A stretch of DNA of 64,000 nt from Trileptium ribeirensis (Eukaryota; Nematoda; Enoplea; Enoplida; Thoracostomopsidae). The first letter of the stretch is position 1. Each line of letters opens with the position of its first letter. The notes below the pieces were generated by a model, which searched no databases, was not told the origin of the DNA, and saw nothing but the letters and a program-made list of their open reading frames with translations. A program made the position numbers and the translations under genes. The DNA lies in assembly GCA_030248225.1 (NCBI GenBank), contig JASANE010003825.1:21464-85463 (forward strand), in the 5' to 3' direction. Below are positions 12,894 through 25,400 of the stretch, piece by piece.

Positions 12894-13425
12894 GCTCTCG
12901 CCGATACCGAAATTCGTTCAGTTTTGATTCGTCGGTACATGAATTACGACGTCAGAATGCAATGTTCGACCGAGCAGTGCAGCAAATAAATACCTCACAC
13001 CTGTATAACGTTTCCGACTACTACAACGGGAGTATCGAAAGCGGGACCAGCTGCTATCGACAACCGAGTAGCAGCTCCTCCTACCGCACTCAATATGGAT
13101 CATTGCGGTCGGACGAAGCCGTTACTAAACCAACAGCTTATAATTTGAGATCGAAATTGCGCAGTCAAAATGTAACCCTTGACAGAACGGTACAACAAAT
13201 TAATAATCCGCAATACTATAGCGCATCCTCTGATTATTACAACACAAGCCACGAGAGCGGAGGATATTACCGGCAACCAAGCAGCTCATACCGAGGTTAT
13301 TATGGCTCATCGCGAACTGACGACGATACTACAAAGTCGGCATCTGTTAGTCTGAGCCAAACTGTGGGTCAGAAGTACACAGCCTCAACTGGTGGCACTA
13401 GCTATTACAAAAATAACTTTAAGAG
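12894..13425 (+). CDS. USP gene, first recognised exon (Ser/Tyr-rich N-terminal region)
   Basis: The acceptor is ttttattttcag and the donor gtaaga; the exon ends in phase 2. It encodes a low-complexity region rich in Ser, Tyr and Gln. Two copies of a module of about 71 residues lie in tandem: [15 protein letters not shown] and [15 protein letters not shown]. Vertebrate USP2 also has a Ser/Tyr-rich N-terminal extension, used for partner binding and localisation; that parallel is inference. An in-frame ATG is at 12962 and no ATG precedes it in frame. Confidence 0.85.
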
Positions 13426-16400
13426 GTAAGAAATATATTGTGAATTTTGGCGAAACATGACTTTTCCAACTGAGCGTGGTGTACGATCATTTTTGATTGT
13501 TCTTGAGCCTCTGGGGATTTTTCAGGTGACCGCTTGCAAAATCTTGGGCTCCCCCCCATATTAATGATCACTACCCCACCTGCCATAAACATTTAATAAT
13601 TCTTCCTAAAATTTTGCTTCCAACCTAAAAATTTGTTAATTTCATTGTAACGTTTTCGAGACTAATTACTACCTATATATTCTTAAATCTGTACTCAGAA
13701 TCTTAAATCTTTATCCATATAAGCTATAATACTTAAAATCTATATCCATAACCTATAATACTTAAATCTGTATTCATTCACAGAAAATTTTTGCAGGGAG
13801 CATGAACTGTTTCGGAACAGGGGGTTGCCCAGTTTTACCAGGGGCCATTTTGGCAGGAGAAAAACAGTCAAAAATCGTGCCAGAAACACTACCAAAACGC
13901 TTTTTGATGAAGAGAAATCGATTAGAGAGCAAATTTTGATTAAATTTGCGAAGTGTTTTTCTTCAGGACAGGTACCTGTTTTAGTACAAATTTTGATCAA
14001 ATTTTATGTACCTTGGTGGTGTTCTTACTAAGTTGAAAAAGTTTACCAAGAGGCGATGAACCGGAGCGATCCCAAAATTTTGCCAGTAAGCAGGAACCGG
14101 GGGCGCTAGGTTTTCACCAGGGGGCACTTAAAAATGCCATAGACTCCACCACCCTAATTTGGAGGGCACAGTAAATATTTATATTTATTAGATTCAACTT
14201 GGGCTACAGACCTCCAACATATCGATGGCTGAGAGGTAAAAAGTGGTATATGAAATAATCTCGTTTTGAGTTAAGATCAAAAAAAGTTTTTACATGCGAA
14301 GACTAGCTCTGATTAAAAAAGTTCTATATGGCGTAGTAACAGGGCAGCATGACGTATTTAATTATGATTAATATCGCTGCCTATACACCGCCAGTAGCCA
14401 GAAATACAATAGAAATTCTACACCACTCTCTGCTTCTAACTTACATTATATTTTATTTGATTTGATGTGGTTGAGGCAAAATGTTGTACGGTTAGTCAAT
14501 CGTCAAGCTCTTGTCGTTTTAGAGTGTCAATAAGATATATTATATCACGACAAAATCGGGTTGGATTTTTGCGTCTAATGATGTATTATAAAAACATACA
14601 TGAAAGTGTGCCATGCTTCGGTCATTGTATATCTAGTTTTCCATGTGAGCAGGGGCGAACAGCTATTTTGGCCTGTCCCTAGGTATTTTTTGGCTTCGCC
14701 CAGGTCACCCCATGTATTTTTCTGCACAACTAAAAAATAAACCATTTTGCGAGACAAAATATGTCAGTTTATTTTCCTATGTAATGCAAAAAATTCCTAA
14801 ATTTTTGCCCTGAATACACCATAATTGGCGTCAATGAATGGATTTCGGATTTCACTTTATAATGTGCATTATTATTGTATATTTCTGCCGAATCGGTCGT
14901 TTACGCTATTTATGCATATTTCAGGGCACCTGTTCGACCTGGAGAGGACCGAATTTTTCACCCCCCAGTTCGGTTCCGCCAAGCAATTTGGAGCAGTTTG
15001 GGAAAGCCAGTATACATTGTTTTTCCCGTGGAGTTTCAGAAATTATAGTTCTCGGCAGATTTTTTAGTAGTTTTAGCTTTAGTAGTGCTTACGGTTAGAC
15101 GAAGACAGTATGTAGATGCACTAAAAGAACAGTAAGGTTTGAGTATCAAATTAATTAAACTATAAAGTATCAATTAGATCTAAGTTACGTAGGCTGGCGC
15201 AATGGGTCTCTTTACTAAATAGGACCTCCGAGTATTTGTTATAGCCTAAAAGTTTCTATATCTATCTATCTAGACGACGCCATGACTGCACATCGTTTGA
15301 TTCATGTTTTATAGACTGCCAATTTTCAGGCCGAGTCGTGGAACCACAACATGATATGGGTGGTACAGTAAATTAATGTTTCGGCTCGGAATTGCTTTCT
15401 GTTTACAACTACGAGAAGGTGTCTAAAACAAAAATATATATAATATCGTGGTTTAGCACGCATGCACCATGTGTACTCTAATAGTGCCAATTGGAGATGT
15501 TCCGATGAATGTTAAGGCGTGTTCACACGCTCAAATTTTGATCAAAATTTGAAAGCATCCTTTTTGCATTTTTTGCAAGTTTGAACGTGTGAACACACCC
15601 TTATATTTCACAAACTATGACTTGGATATACAACTCGGACTACAGTCAGTGTAGCGAATAACGAAATGATATGCAGGGTTGGGTTTATTCTAGCTTATTT
15701 GAATTGCGTGAGGGGTAGCCCACTGAAGTAGCTTTCACACTCATAAAACATCGCCTCCATCAAAATCCCTACTATACATATTCCTTCGAATCACACATTT
15801 TACTTTATTTTTTCACTCTAAGTTACTATAGCGATATGCAGTCAGATACTATGTTAAATTTAGGCAAGAAGCGAATGCGTCTGAATAAATTCCAACGTGC
15901 GCGCTTGATTATAATGACTCTCTGTTGCCCGTATCTGGCGATGCTCGTTCACACCATTGTGATTTTTCCATATAGTGTGTAATGCAGCGTGGGAATTTCG
16001 TTTATTTATGCCCGTCACTTAATTTATAATGAGGCAGCTATTATGTCTTAAAAAATGAACTTTGGCAAAAGAAACATTTTAGTCTATAACCGTAGAATAA
16101 CGAAGCCACAAAATAATGCTATGAAATTTTTAAAACTTCTCCAAATAACCGTCATTCATTATTAATTAGAAATGGAAATTTCGGTCCCCGTTTAACTCAA
16201 CATTTGCAGAACTAATCTATCGAGTTTAGCACCTCCATGGCAATTCGTATCCACCCATCGTTGCTGTTCTAACAGCTGTATCCGGTGTTAACTACGCTTT
16301 TTGGGCAATTAGACTGTCAAAACTTGAACCACGGCAGTTTTCAGTGCGCTTACCAAGCTACTCTCGCTGTTTAGGTTGTTATTACATTGGCCAGTTCAGA

Positions 16401-19400
16401 GCTATCCGAACAGCGGCTTTACTTTGTGGGGCGCCATCTTGGTTTTTGGAAATTTTTAAGCTGGGGCGGACACATTTTACACTTTTAATATTTCTATACG
16501 CTCAAGCAGTTTTTGTAATCCTACAAATACCTGGCTATAGAATATCGCTTTAGGTTTAGAATTAATTCATATTAAAGAATTAGTTCCACAAAACAAATCT
16601 AGAGACGTTAGCAAATCGTGACTTTATATTTGAACATTGGCGTTTCGGGTGAGTTGGGCTGTTGAACATTGGGAAAAATCTCAGGAACATGGAAATTTGG
16701 AAGGCGCTGTCGAGGGGGTCTGTATACTTCCACGTGTTGGATATTCCAGTTAAACACTTTCATGCAAATTCAAGCTAGTTCTTTGTTGTACAGCAGGCTT
16801 ACAATATTTTAATAAAAAATATGTGTGTGATGTTCATAGGTGTCGAAGCTCTGTCAACTTAGAGGAGGTAGATAGGCTCGGGGAGAAAAGAGCTTGTCAG
16901 GGGGGATAAATTTCTGCGAAAATATTTCCTTCCCCAAATTTTGCTAATTTACGACAAATTTTTCTTATTTTTGAGCATTTGAGGCCCAATTTATGCCAGT
17001 TTTCGCAAAAAAAATTCCCCAACGCAGGGGTGTAGAGTTGTCTCGTCAGGGAGTGGGTAAGTATGGCTTGGGGATAACCACCTACTCCGTATTGACAACT
17101 ATGTGTTAATCTATCTTAATATTATTATAACAATTTAATGTTTCATTGCGCCCCACTGTATTGTCAGGATACGCCTCTTTGGCTTATCAGTGCTTTCTAG
17201 CTGGAATTTCTAACTATTTTAATCGAGTTTGTCGCCATATAATTAGCTTCTTTGGCAAGTTATTAACCTTATGTTTCGCTTGTAGTTATGATTCACCGTC
17301 GTCTATGGTCTATCGTTATTCTCTATCGAGCTCGGGGCTAGGCAGCGGACTGCGCACAAGAACCAGTTCGACGTCTACAGATGATAGTTTCAAAGAGCCG
17401 AAGCAACGTGGTGATTCAGGTGTGTCCCTTCTGGGTGGCAGCTCTCAGAAACTTCCTTCAGATGTGACAACATTGCGCGATCCGGTCACCAGTCTAACAT
17501 CCGAGAATTATCGCTATGATCCCGTGGTGTCATGTTTGAAACGAATGGGAACTGTTGAAGTGACTGCTACACCGGTTGCAGAAGTTGAACCCGCATTGAA
17601 AACAGTCGATGTTGGACGTCAGGAGGTGTTACCCCCAAGTCATGAAAGGAGTTCTAGCAAGGTAAGTCATTAGATAATAATGTGTTATTTTACATAACTT
17701 AATCTAGCTGGCTGTGATCGTCACTGTCGGGGTTTTTGCACAGAACGCCGTTGAGTGGAAGCGAGCATATATTTATGTTGTAAGTACTGCATATCTTTCC
17801 CAACCTGATTTTTCGTATAGTACCGTTTCTTATACATTGCGCCAATAATTTAATTCGTACAGATTAAATACAGAAATTTTCTCTGCAGTAAATATGTTAC
17901 CGCAAACAGTAGAGTAATTCGTTAGTGTTTTTTCAGTATCGACTAAGTCGCGCTGGGAGTACAACGAATCTCGAAAATAACAAGTTGTCATGCTCAACGA
18001 CTGTCGATACTAACGGTGAGACGAATGTTTCCGATGGGAAAGGCCTTGTCGGACTGCGCAATCTTGGCAATACGGTACTTTTATTCATCTGGTTTTATGT
18101 CGTTCAATAGTTTATTTATTTATAGTTTTCATGGCGTTTACAAGCAAATTAAGCACAATGTAGGAGCCATAAATGATTAGCCTTTCAGTACAGTTACATC
18201 CAACGAACGATGCTATAATATATACTGACGCTCACAAATAAAACATGAATCCAAAAGTCACAAAAAAGAAATGGATATTTTCCGTAATGACCAAAACTTT
18301 TTTCGTCGCTTTAGCGACGGACACATGAAGAAATATGTCTTTAGACTCCAGTATGCCAAAACTGCATATATTGCATTCATACGTCATCTTAAAAATTGAT
18401 TTTCCGAAGTGAGCCAAGAGCAGGCCCAAAAAAATTTAGAGCGTCCCTCGGGAATTTGGAGACGTCCCCCAAAAATTGATATTTCTATACGAAACCTGGA
18501 CGTGACATTTTAATAATTGATGCTGCCATAGGTTTTTTATGATTTTAGCTTCATATGCTGTATAACTTTTCTATATGGGCCTATTTCTTTTTTGTGAGTG
18601 TTGACTAACTAATGTCACAAAAAGAAATATTTTTGACTAACTAATGTCACAAAAAAGAAATATTTTTCCTGAGTAGTGGGTAAATTATGGTCTCGAAAAA
18701 ATGAATATATAACCAAATTTTATTTTTGCTGCATTTTAGCTAATTAATTATATACTAGCTAACTAACTCCGTTTGTAGCTACCGGTCTTGCAAATGGCTA
18801 ATAATAAGGCTAAATAAAATAACTATTACCAAAAAAGCGGTCTCAAATTGCGTCATAGTTCGAGCAACCGAACATCGAGCTAGCAACGACTATTTTTGGT
18901 GGTTACTGGTATATTCATAAACTCGGTGCATCTTATGAGGGTTGATATCGGTGTCAAAAAACTTCTCGTTTTAAAGTTTAGATCTAATCCGAAACAGTTT
19001 ATCAAAATAGCGTATCATGAACTTATTTCCGAATCATATTGCAATTACGAAATTCTGTAATAAATTATTTGTAAGAGGCCACCTTGTGTGGATGCCCGAA
19101 TTTGATTTACTGGCAATTATAATCGAGCTATTGCGACAATATCGAACTGTCTGGCGTAAATAATCTTTATCCATACAACCATAACTGGCACGATATTAAG
19201 TGACGAAGAATGACTTGAGTTCATCACTTGAATGAGTTATCCATGCGATTTTATATGATAATATTTTACATTTTAGTGTTTTATGAGCTCAATTATTCAA
19301 TGCCTAAGCAATACTCGTCCTCTTCTCAATTACTGTACAAAGTCAGGCTACATAGCTGATATCAACACAAATCGAAGTCCAATGAAGGGCGCTTTGATGA

Positions 19401-22400
19401 AAAGTATGTTTTATTTGATGTGTTTGCAGTCAGTTGTAGCTGTTTCACAACCCTTATTATTTCTTCCACGCTGCTACGCCAATTATAGTCCACGTCAGCC
19501 AGGAAATAAGAGTCACAAGTTTAACAACTTGTGTTCGTTTCTGAATTTTGCTTTACATCACGAAATATTTCTAGTTTCATCACCTCCACGGCCGACGATT
19601 GACGATAGTGACAAATTACATTTTTGGAACAGGCGACAGGAGAAATAATTCAAGGCATGATATAAAATGTGTCACCGTATGTTGGACATATTGCCGATTT
19701 CTGCAATTAAATGCTATCAAAGTTGTGTATTTTTATTTTCATGTAATTTGAGCTTAAATAGTTCTTGTTGTTATTTTCGCTGTGTAGTTTCGGACATATT
19801 TCTAATTGTGTGGATCTATTCTGTTCTCTTATTATTGTTGTATAAGTTTTAGAACCACGTTTTGTTATCTACAATGTATATATGTAATTAGAACATAGCA
19901 TCAGGTATTTGTTAACAAGACTTTTATGTTGACAGATTATTGAAGAGTTACTTCATCTGAATATGTAGATAACTATATTGAATTAACACATTATAATTCT
20001 ATGTTTATGAATAGTGTTTAGTTTTAAGCGAATGCATGAAATAGACCAGTATTATATTGCTGTAGGCCACAATTTTATCACGCATGTGTTATAGTCACGA
20101 GATGACGTGCTTGTACTCTCCTCTGCGGTGGGATCTGTTGGGCAAGAGCTACAACCATGGGGCTTCTGGACGATGTAAATGGGTACCAGTCTTATGGAAG
20201 ATACACTGCGCTTTTGTTGTCGCCACTGTGATACGTTCTTGGGGCTATTTCTTTGGGAAATTCGGGCTGCTGCTTTCCCATGTCAAAATCACTTGAATAC
20301 ATTCTGATTTTCTCAATATTATAAGCATAGTCGTCATTTAATTGAGGCTTTTGTGAGATGCTATCAGACATTTGGAGCAAACAATCTTGATTAATTATTT
20401 ATTAAATAAATCTGAATACATTACAACTAGTCTATATAGTTTTAATCGCTTCTTAATTTAGGCTTTTGTGAGATGCTGTCAGACCTTTGGAGCAAAAAGT
20501 CTGGATTCATTACGCCCGAAAAATTCAAGAATCAAGTCGCAAAATTTGCGCCACGGTTTATCAGCTATAGGTAAAGTTTGTCAGGTATTTTGAGTAGCGC
20601 TAGTTTTAATAAGTACATTTTAACCCTGGAATTTCTTGAGCGCTCGTGTATTCTAGAAATTTATATGAAAATTTACGTGGTGTTGTATTTAGTTTTTCGT
20701 TATTGCTCATCTTATACTACAGCAACAGTATTGTTTGTCCCAGAATAAAAAAATCGTGTGTTGAATGTTTGCAAACTTTCAACAGCTTAACTTAAAATCT
20801 AATGCGAAAACCAATTAAATTTATAGGCTGTTTCAAATGCCAGAAAATCACAAATTTGCCGGCCGCCATTAAAATTCGAGATATATATTTAAACGCTGTT
20901 GTGATATTCTGTGTTTTGCGTGATGTAAAAACCAATAATTATGAAGCAGTACTGTAGTAGTTGCCAGATATTTCGCTGACGATATGTGAATTGAGTGGAG
21001 CGCTGACGATATGTGAATTGAGTGGAGCGCCACGAGAATATTTTGTGTCAACATTCATAGATCACAATATATGTGCTGCTTGCGTAATCGCATGCTGTGC
21101 TGTACAGACTGTGTTGGTATCTTCCACTGGCATGTCCTAGAGCTAAATTTATTTATGAAATTGATTGTTAACTTCAAATTAGCGGAGTTTGTCGCGTGGT
21201 GATGTAATGAACTTTAAGCTAAAAGCATTCTTGGTTTAATAATAGGGACTAGACAGAATACTTTGTACTGAAAATCAACGCAATATTGATCACTTCCACC
21301 TAGTCTACAAACGGTGTTGATAACATTTGTCTTCTACGTTTAAGTCAGAACGTTTTTCTGCTGTTTGTAATTTTATAGTATTTTTATATTGAAATTGCAA
21401 TGAGTATGGCATATTGTTGAAGTCAAATTCGTTTTTGTTTATTGTAGTCAGCAAGATGCTCAAGAATTCCTCCGCTACTTACTGTTGGGCTTACACGAAG
21501 ACATTAATCGTGTTAGCGGCAAACCAAAACTTGGACCATGGGATGGCGATAACCTTCCGGACGCTCAGAAAGCGGACAAGTCTTGGACACGGTATTTGAA
21601 GATCGACAGTAGCAAGATCGTCGGTGAGTTTTTGTCTCGTGGACAATACACTTTATAACATTTCGTGTCGCAGTAGAACTGAAGTTCGGAAAATTGACGA
21701 ATAGAAGATGGTAAAATGATAATATTTGACGTGACTTTTTCCGATATCTTTGTTTCTACGATATAGATCCGTGTAAAAAGTAGCAATTTCGACACGTTTT
21801 CTGCGAATATTGAATTTAGAACCGTTTATTTCGCATAACCCAAATTTGAACAATGCTCATCATAGTTATACATTGCGCAGGCAGTGTAATTACATTCTTA
21901 CGAATATATGCAATCTGTATTATCGCTGACTTCAGTTTTGAAATTGGAGAGATACCGGTAATAGCTTTAGCGCGGTCATGTATATTGCGTTATTAATTGA
22001 TCTGCTGGCAAGTTATTATTAATTACCAACTGAAAATGCGCTTCGCGTGCAGGCCATACTTCATTTTGGTTATGTTTTGTTGTTAATAGTCCAAATATAA
22101 CCAGTAATTGAGTTTGTTATAACTGTTTTTGTGAGGGCGATTATTGTTTATGTCACCTCAAAATACATGTGTGCTAGGGGTGGCAAAATTCACCCACGGA
22201 CGTGATCTAGATCAACCAGCGAGATCCGAGTTGACTCGAAAATCCTGTGGAGAGGCTACTGCTGTTCAACTGACAATATAGCGCGACCAGTCACGGTACT
22301 ATGATATTATAGGCATTGTTTAATCCACGTAGTCAGAATATGTGTTCTAGGAGTTGCAAAATTCACCCAGGGCATGACCTGGATCAACCAGCGAGATCCT

Positions 22401-25400
22401 GGTAAACACGAAAATCCTGTGGAGAGACTACTGCTATTTAACTGACAACATGGCGCGACCAGTCACGATTAATGATATTATAGGCATTGGTTAATCCACG
22501 TAGTCAGAATATGTACGTATATTCCCACAGACCATAATTTTCATGCTAATAACTCTGATACTTGATACATATGCATATAGTCTGATATTTTGCTGGTATG
22601 TTGCAAAACTCACGAACTGAATCGGAACGAAGAACCAATAATTTCCCCAAATTTTTGTACACATCATTTGTACCAAAGGTGTGGTTATTTTCGTCACCAC
22701 AGCTGCCTTTCTTCCACTAGGGCTTGCCTCATACAGATTTAACTGTGATCATAATAAATGATTATAGAAGATAGCAACTTAATGATGTTATTAAATGTTT
22801 GGGCAGGATCCACCATCCGTTTTGCCCACGACAACTAAACATATCAGTATTTTTTGTATTTTTAAGATATATTTGTCGGGCAGCTTAAATCTGAACTTAA
22901 ATGCTCGCATTGCAAACACGTCTCTGTAACGTTCGATCCGTTTTGGGATTTGTCCCTTCCAATTCCGTCAGGCAACACGCTCGGCAGTCGTACACAACCG
23001 GCATCTGTTTCACTGGCGGATTGCTTTGACACTTTTACCAAGGAAGAGACTCTGGATGGAGATGAAAAACCGGTAAAGATGATTAATTTATTATTTGGTA
23101 TACAACCAGGATCTGAAAAACTGTAAAAGGAATGAAATTTCGATGGATATTGATCAAACGAAATTTCGATCGTTTTTGATTGCGCTTATTTTCGGCGGGA
23201 CGGTACAGAAATCCTGGGTCACACTGGAGGATTATTGAGACATCTTGCGCTAAGCTTGCCACAGTTTGTTATGCCAAACATATTGCACATCGACCAGGCG
23301 GTGCCATGTTATTGCGCTTATAACAATTCCTGTAAAAACAATTATTGCTTAATATTTTTATAGGTAATCGCTGAGTTAGCAATGTTGGAATGTTAAATTT
23401 TTGCTGAAATGTAACCGAAGTGTCTGTAATTTTTTAGTGTCTGTAAATTTTTCCACAGATGAAGCAAAAACGTGGACAATTTTAAACAAAATTTTCAAAC
23501 CGGAATTCCTGTTCCGTTATTGAGCGGAGCTCGGCGAAGCCAAGCAAAGCGTTTTTATTTTCTGTCTGGGAGTAAAAAGGTCGATGTTCGTCCGTTCGGT
23601 CTTACGGATCTCAAGAACCACTGAACCGATTTTAAAAAACTTTTTTTTGTTCGAAAGCCTATCATGTCAGAGTGTGCACCTGATATTTGGGATTAAAAAA
23701 TTTTGAGTGGTTAATTAGCTAATTAGTTAAGCTTATGCAGCTAAAATAGAGAATTTTGCAATATTTGTGTTATTTATTGAAATAGAATCGTTTCGATCAA
23801 ACCATTATAGGGTTTTTTGGGTCGAAGAATTCAAATATAATATTTTTACCAATGATAAAGCCCTATGCCCTATGCAATGTAGTTATCAGAAGAACATAAA
23901 ATTGAGTACATTCGTAATGCCACAGCCCAAGCTCCGCTCACAAATGTAGTTCCACTACCGACTAGTGGATTTATCCGTTTACCAGAGCCGAAACCGGGAG
24001 ACTATTTCCGTTTGAATCGGAATTCCGGTCACTCCCTGGTTAATGGTATCCGGCCTACCATTGTAAGTACAACTATTTGGACGATAAAATATTTCATAGC
24101 CTTGTATAACTGAATTCGCTGTCAGTCGACCGAAATATTCGTTCAGCTGATGAAAAGACCGTGGGTTGCCACTGGCCTGGTGTCCTTGAAATAACTGAGA
24201 CCTGGCCGCTGAACGGTGGAAACTGTTCACACAAGCTCAAAATTTTCTTATTTTTATTGTATAAAGGCTGCACTTTTACGTATGTTTCATATTATGATGA
24301 CGTTCTTCTATTCTTTGCCGTTACACTTAGTTAAATAAAAAGTTAAAATTAGCTGAAATATTGGATTATTCGATTCTTTGATTCACAGATATAGCTGGCG
24401 GTAGACGCATATCTAATCAATGTATGTATTTATATTTCGCACGGACTTGCATTCCTTCACGTCTTTTCCTTCGGAAATTCTGGCTGCTAATGCTATAAAA
24501 CTGGACTTCAGCTGCATCCACACTCTGATATAACATGGGGACTTTTCAGTATTCTTTTTTAATATTGTTAAACTATTAAATATACAAAATTTATTGATTA
24601 CTAACAATATGCTAATTAAAAATACATATAATATTGATTTTATTATTTACTCATAATAATATGATATTGTTTCGTTTTACAGACTTGTGAGGTGTGCAAA
24701 ACGAATCGGCGATGTTATAAAAAGCTTAGTATCTATCGATTTCCAAATGTTTTGGTGCTACGTAAGTTTAATTTTGATTATGTAAAGTCACAAGCCTAGG
24801 AATTTATTCAAAAACAGTGTACTGACGAATTGTGGGGCGCCGATCACGAACATATATTTCGAAATTTAAAAATATTCAGCATCGTGATCAACTCCCCAAG
24901 CTTATTCAGTACGCGGCTTTTGAACAAATACCTAGGGATGTGAGTTTGGTTAACATCCAGCTGTAAGCTGTTTTCGGTGGATTCGCTTAAGTTTTGTTTA
25001 TATCGTGGAATGCTTGTTTGTTAAGCCGCGTTCAAATGTGTTCAAAATTTGAACACATTTTTGCATTTTATTGAATTTAAACAACTCTGCTCAGACATTT
25101 CAAGAATGTTGCTTTCGCAAAACAACGACGAACATGCGTTGTCTAAAAATTGTTTTAACACAAATGGTGAAGCATCGCAATACGCCATATGTTTTTCCTC
25201 TACAAATTAGAGTCAAATTAAGCTAGAAGTCTGTGCGAACGCAGCATTATTGAAGAAAAGTCATGTCAATAACACTATGATGATGAAGGAGCTAGCACTG
25301 GTTAGTGTTTTTGTGAACCGCTGTCATTTGCTTATTGTTAAAGGAGTATAATTTTGTTATGACACCGTGATGAGGAATACAATGCAGTGTATTATTTAAG

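Noticed and set aside
20084..20296. 70-aa ORF between protease exons 4 and 5 as an extra exon
   Set aside because: Exon 4 joins exon 5 in phase with full agreement to the USP family, and this ORF has no USP similarity.
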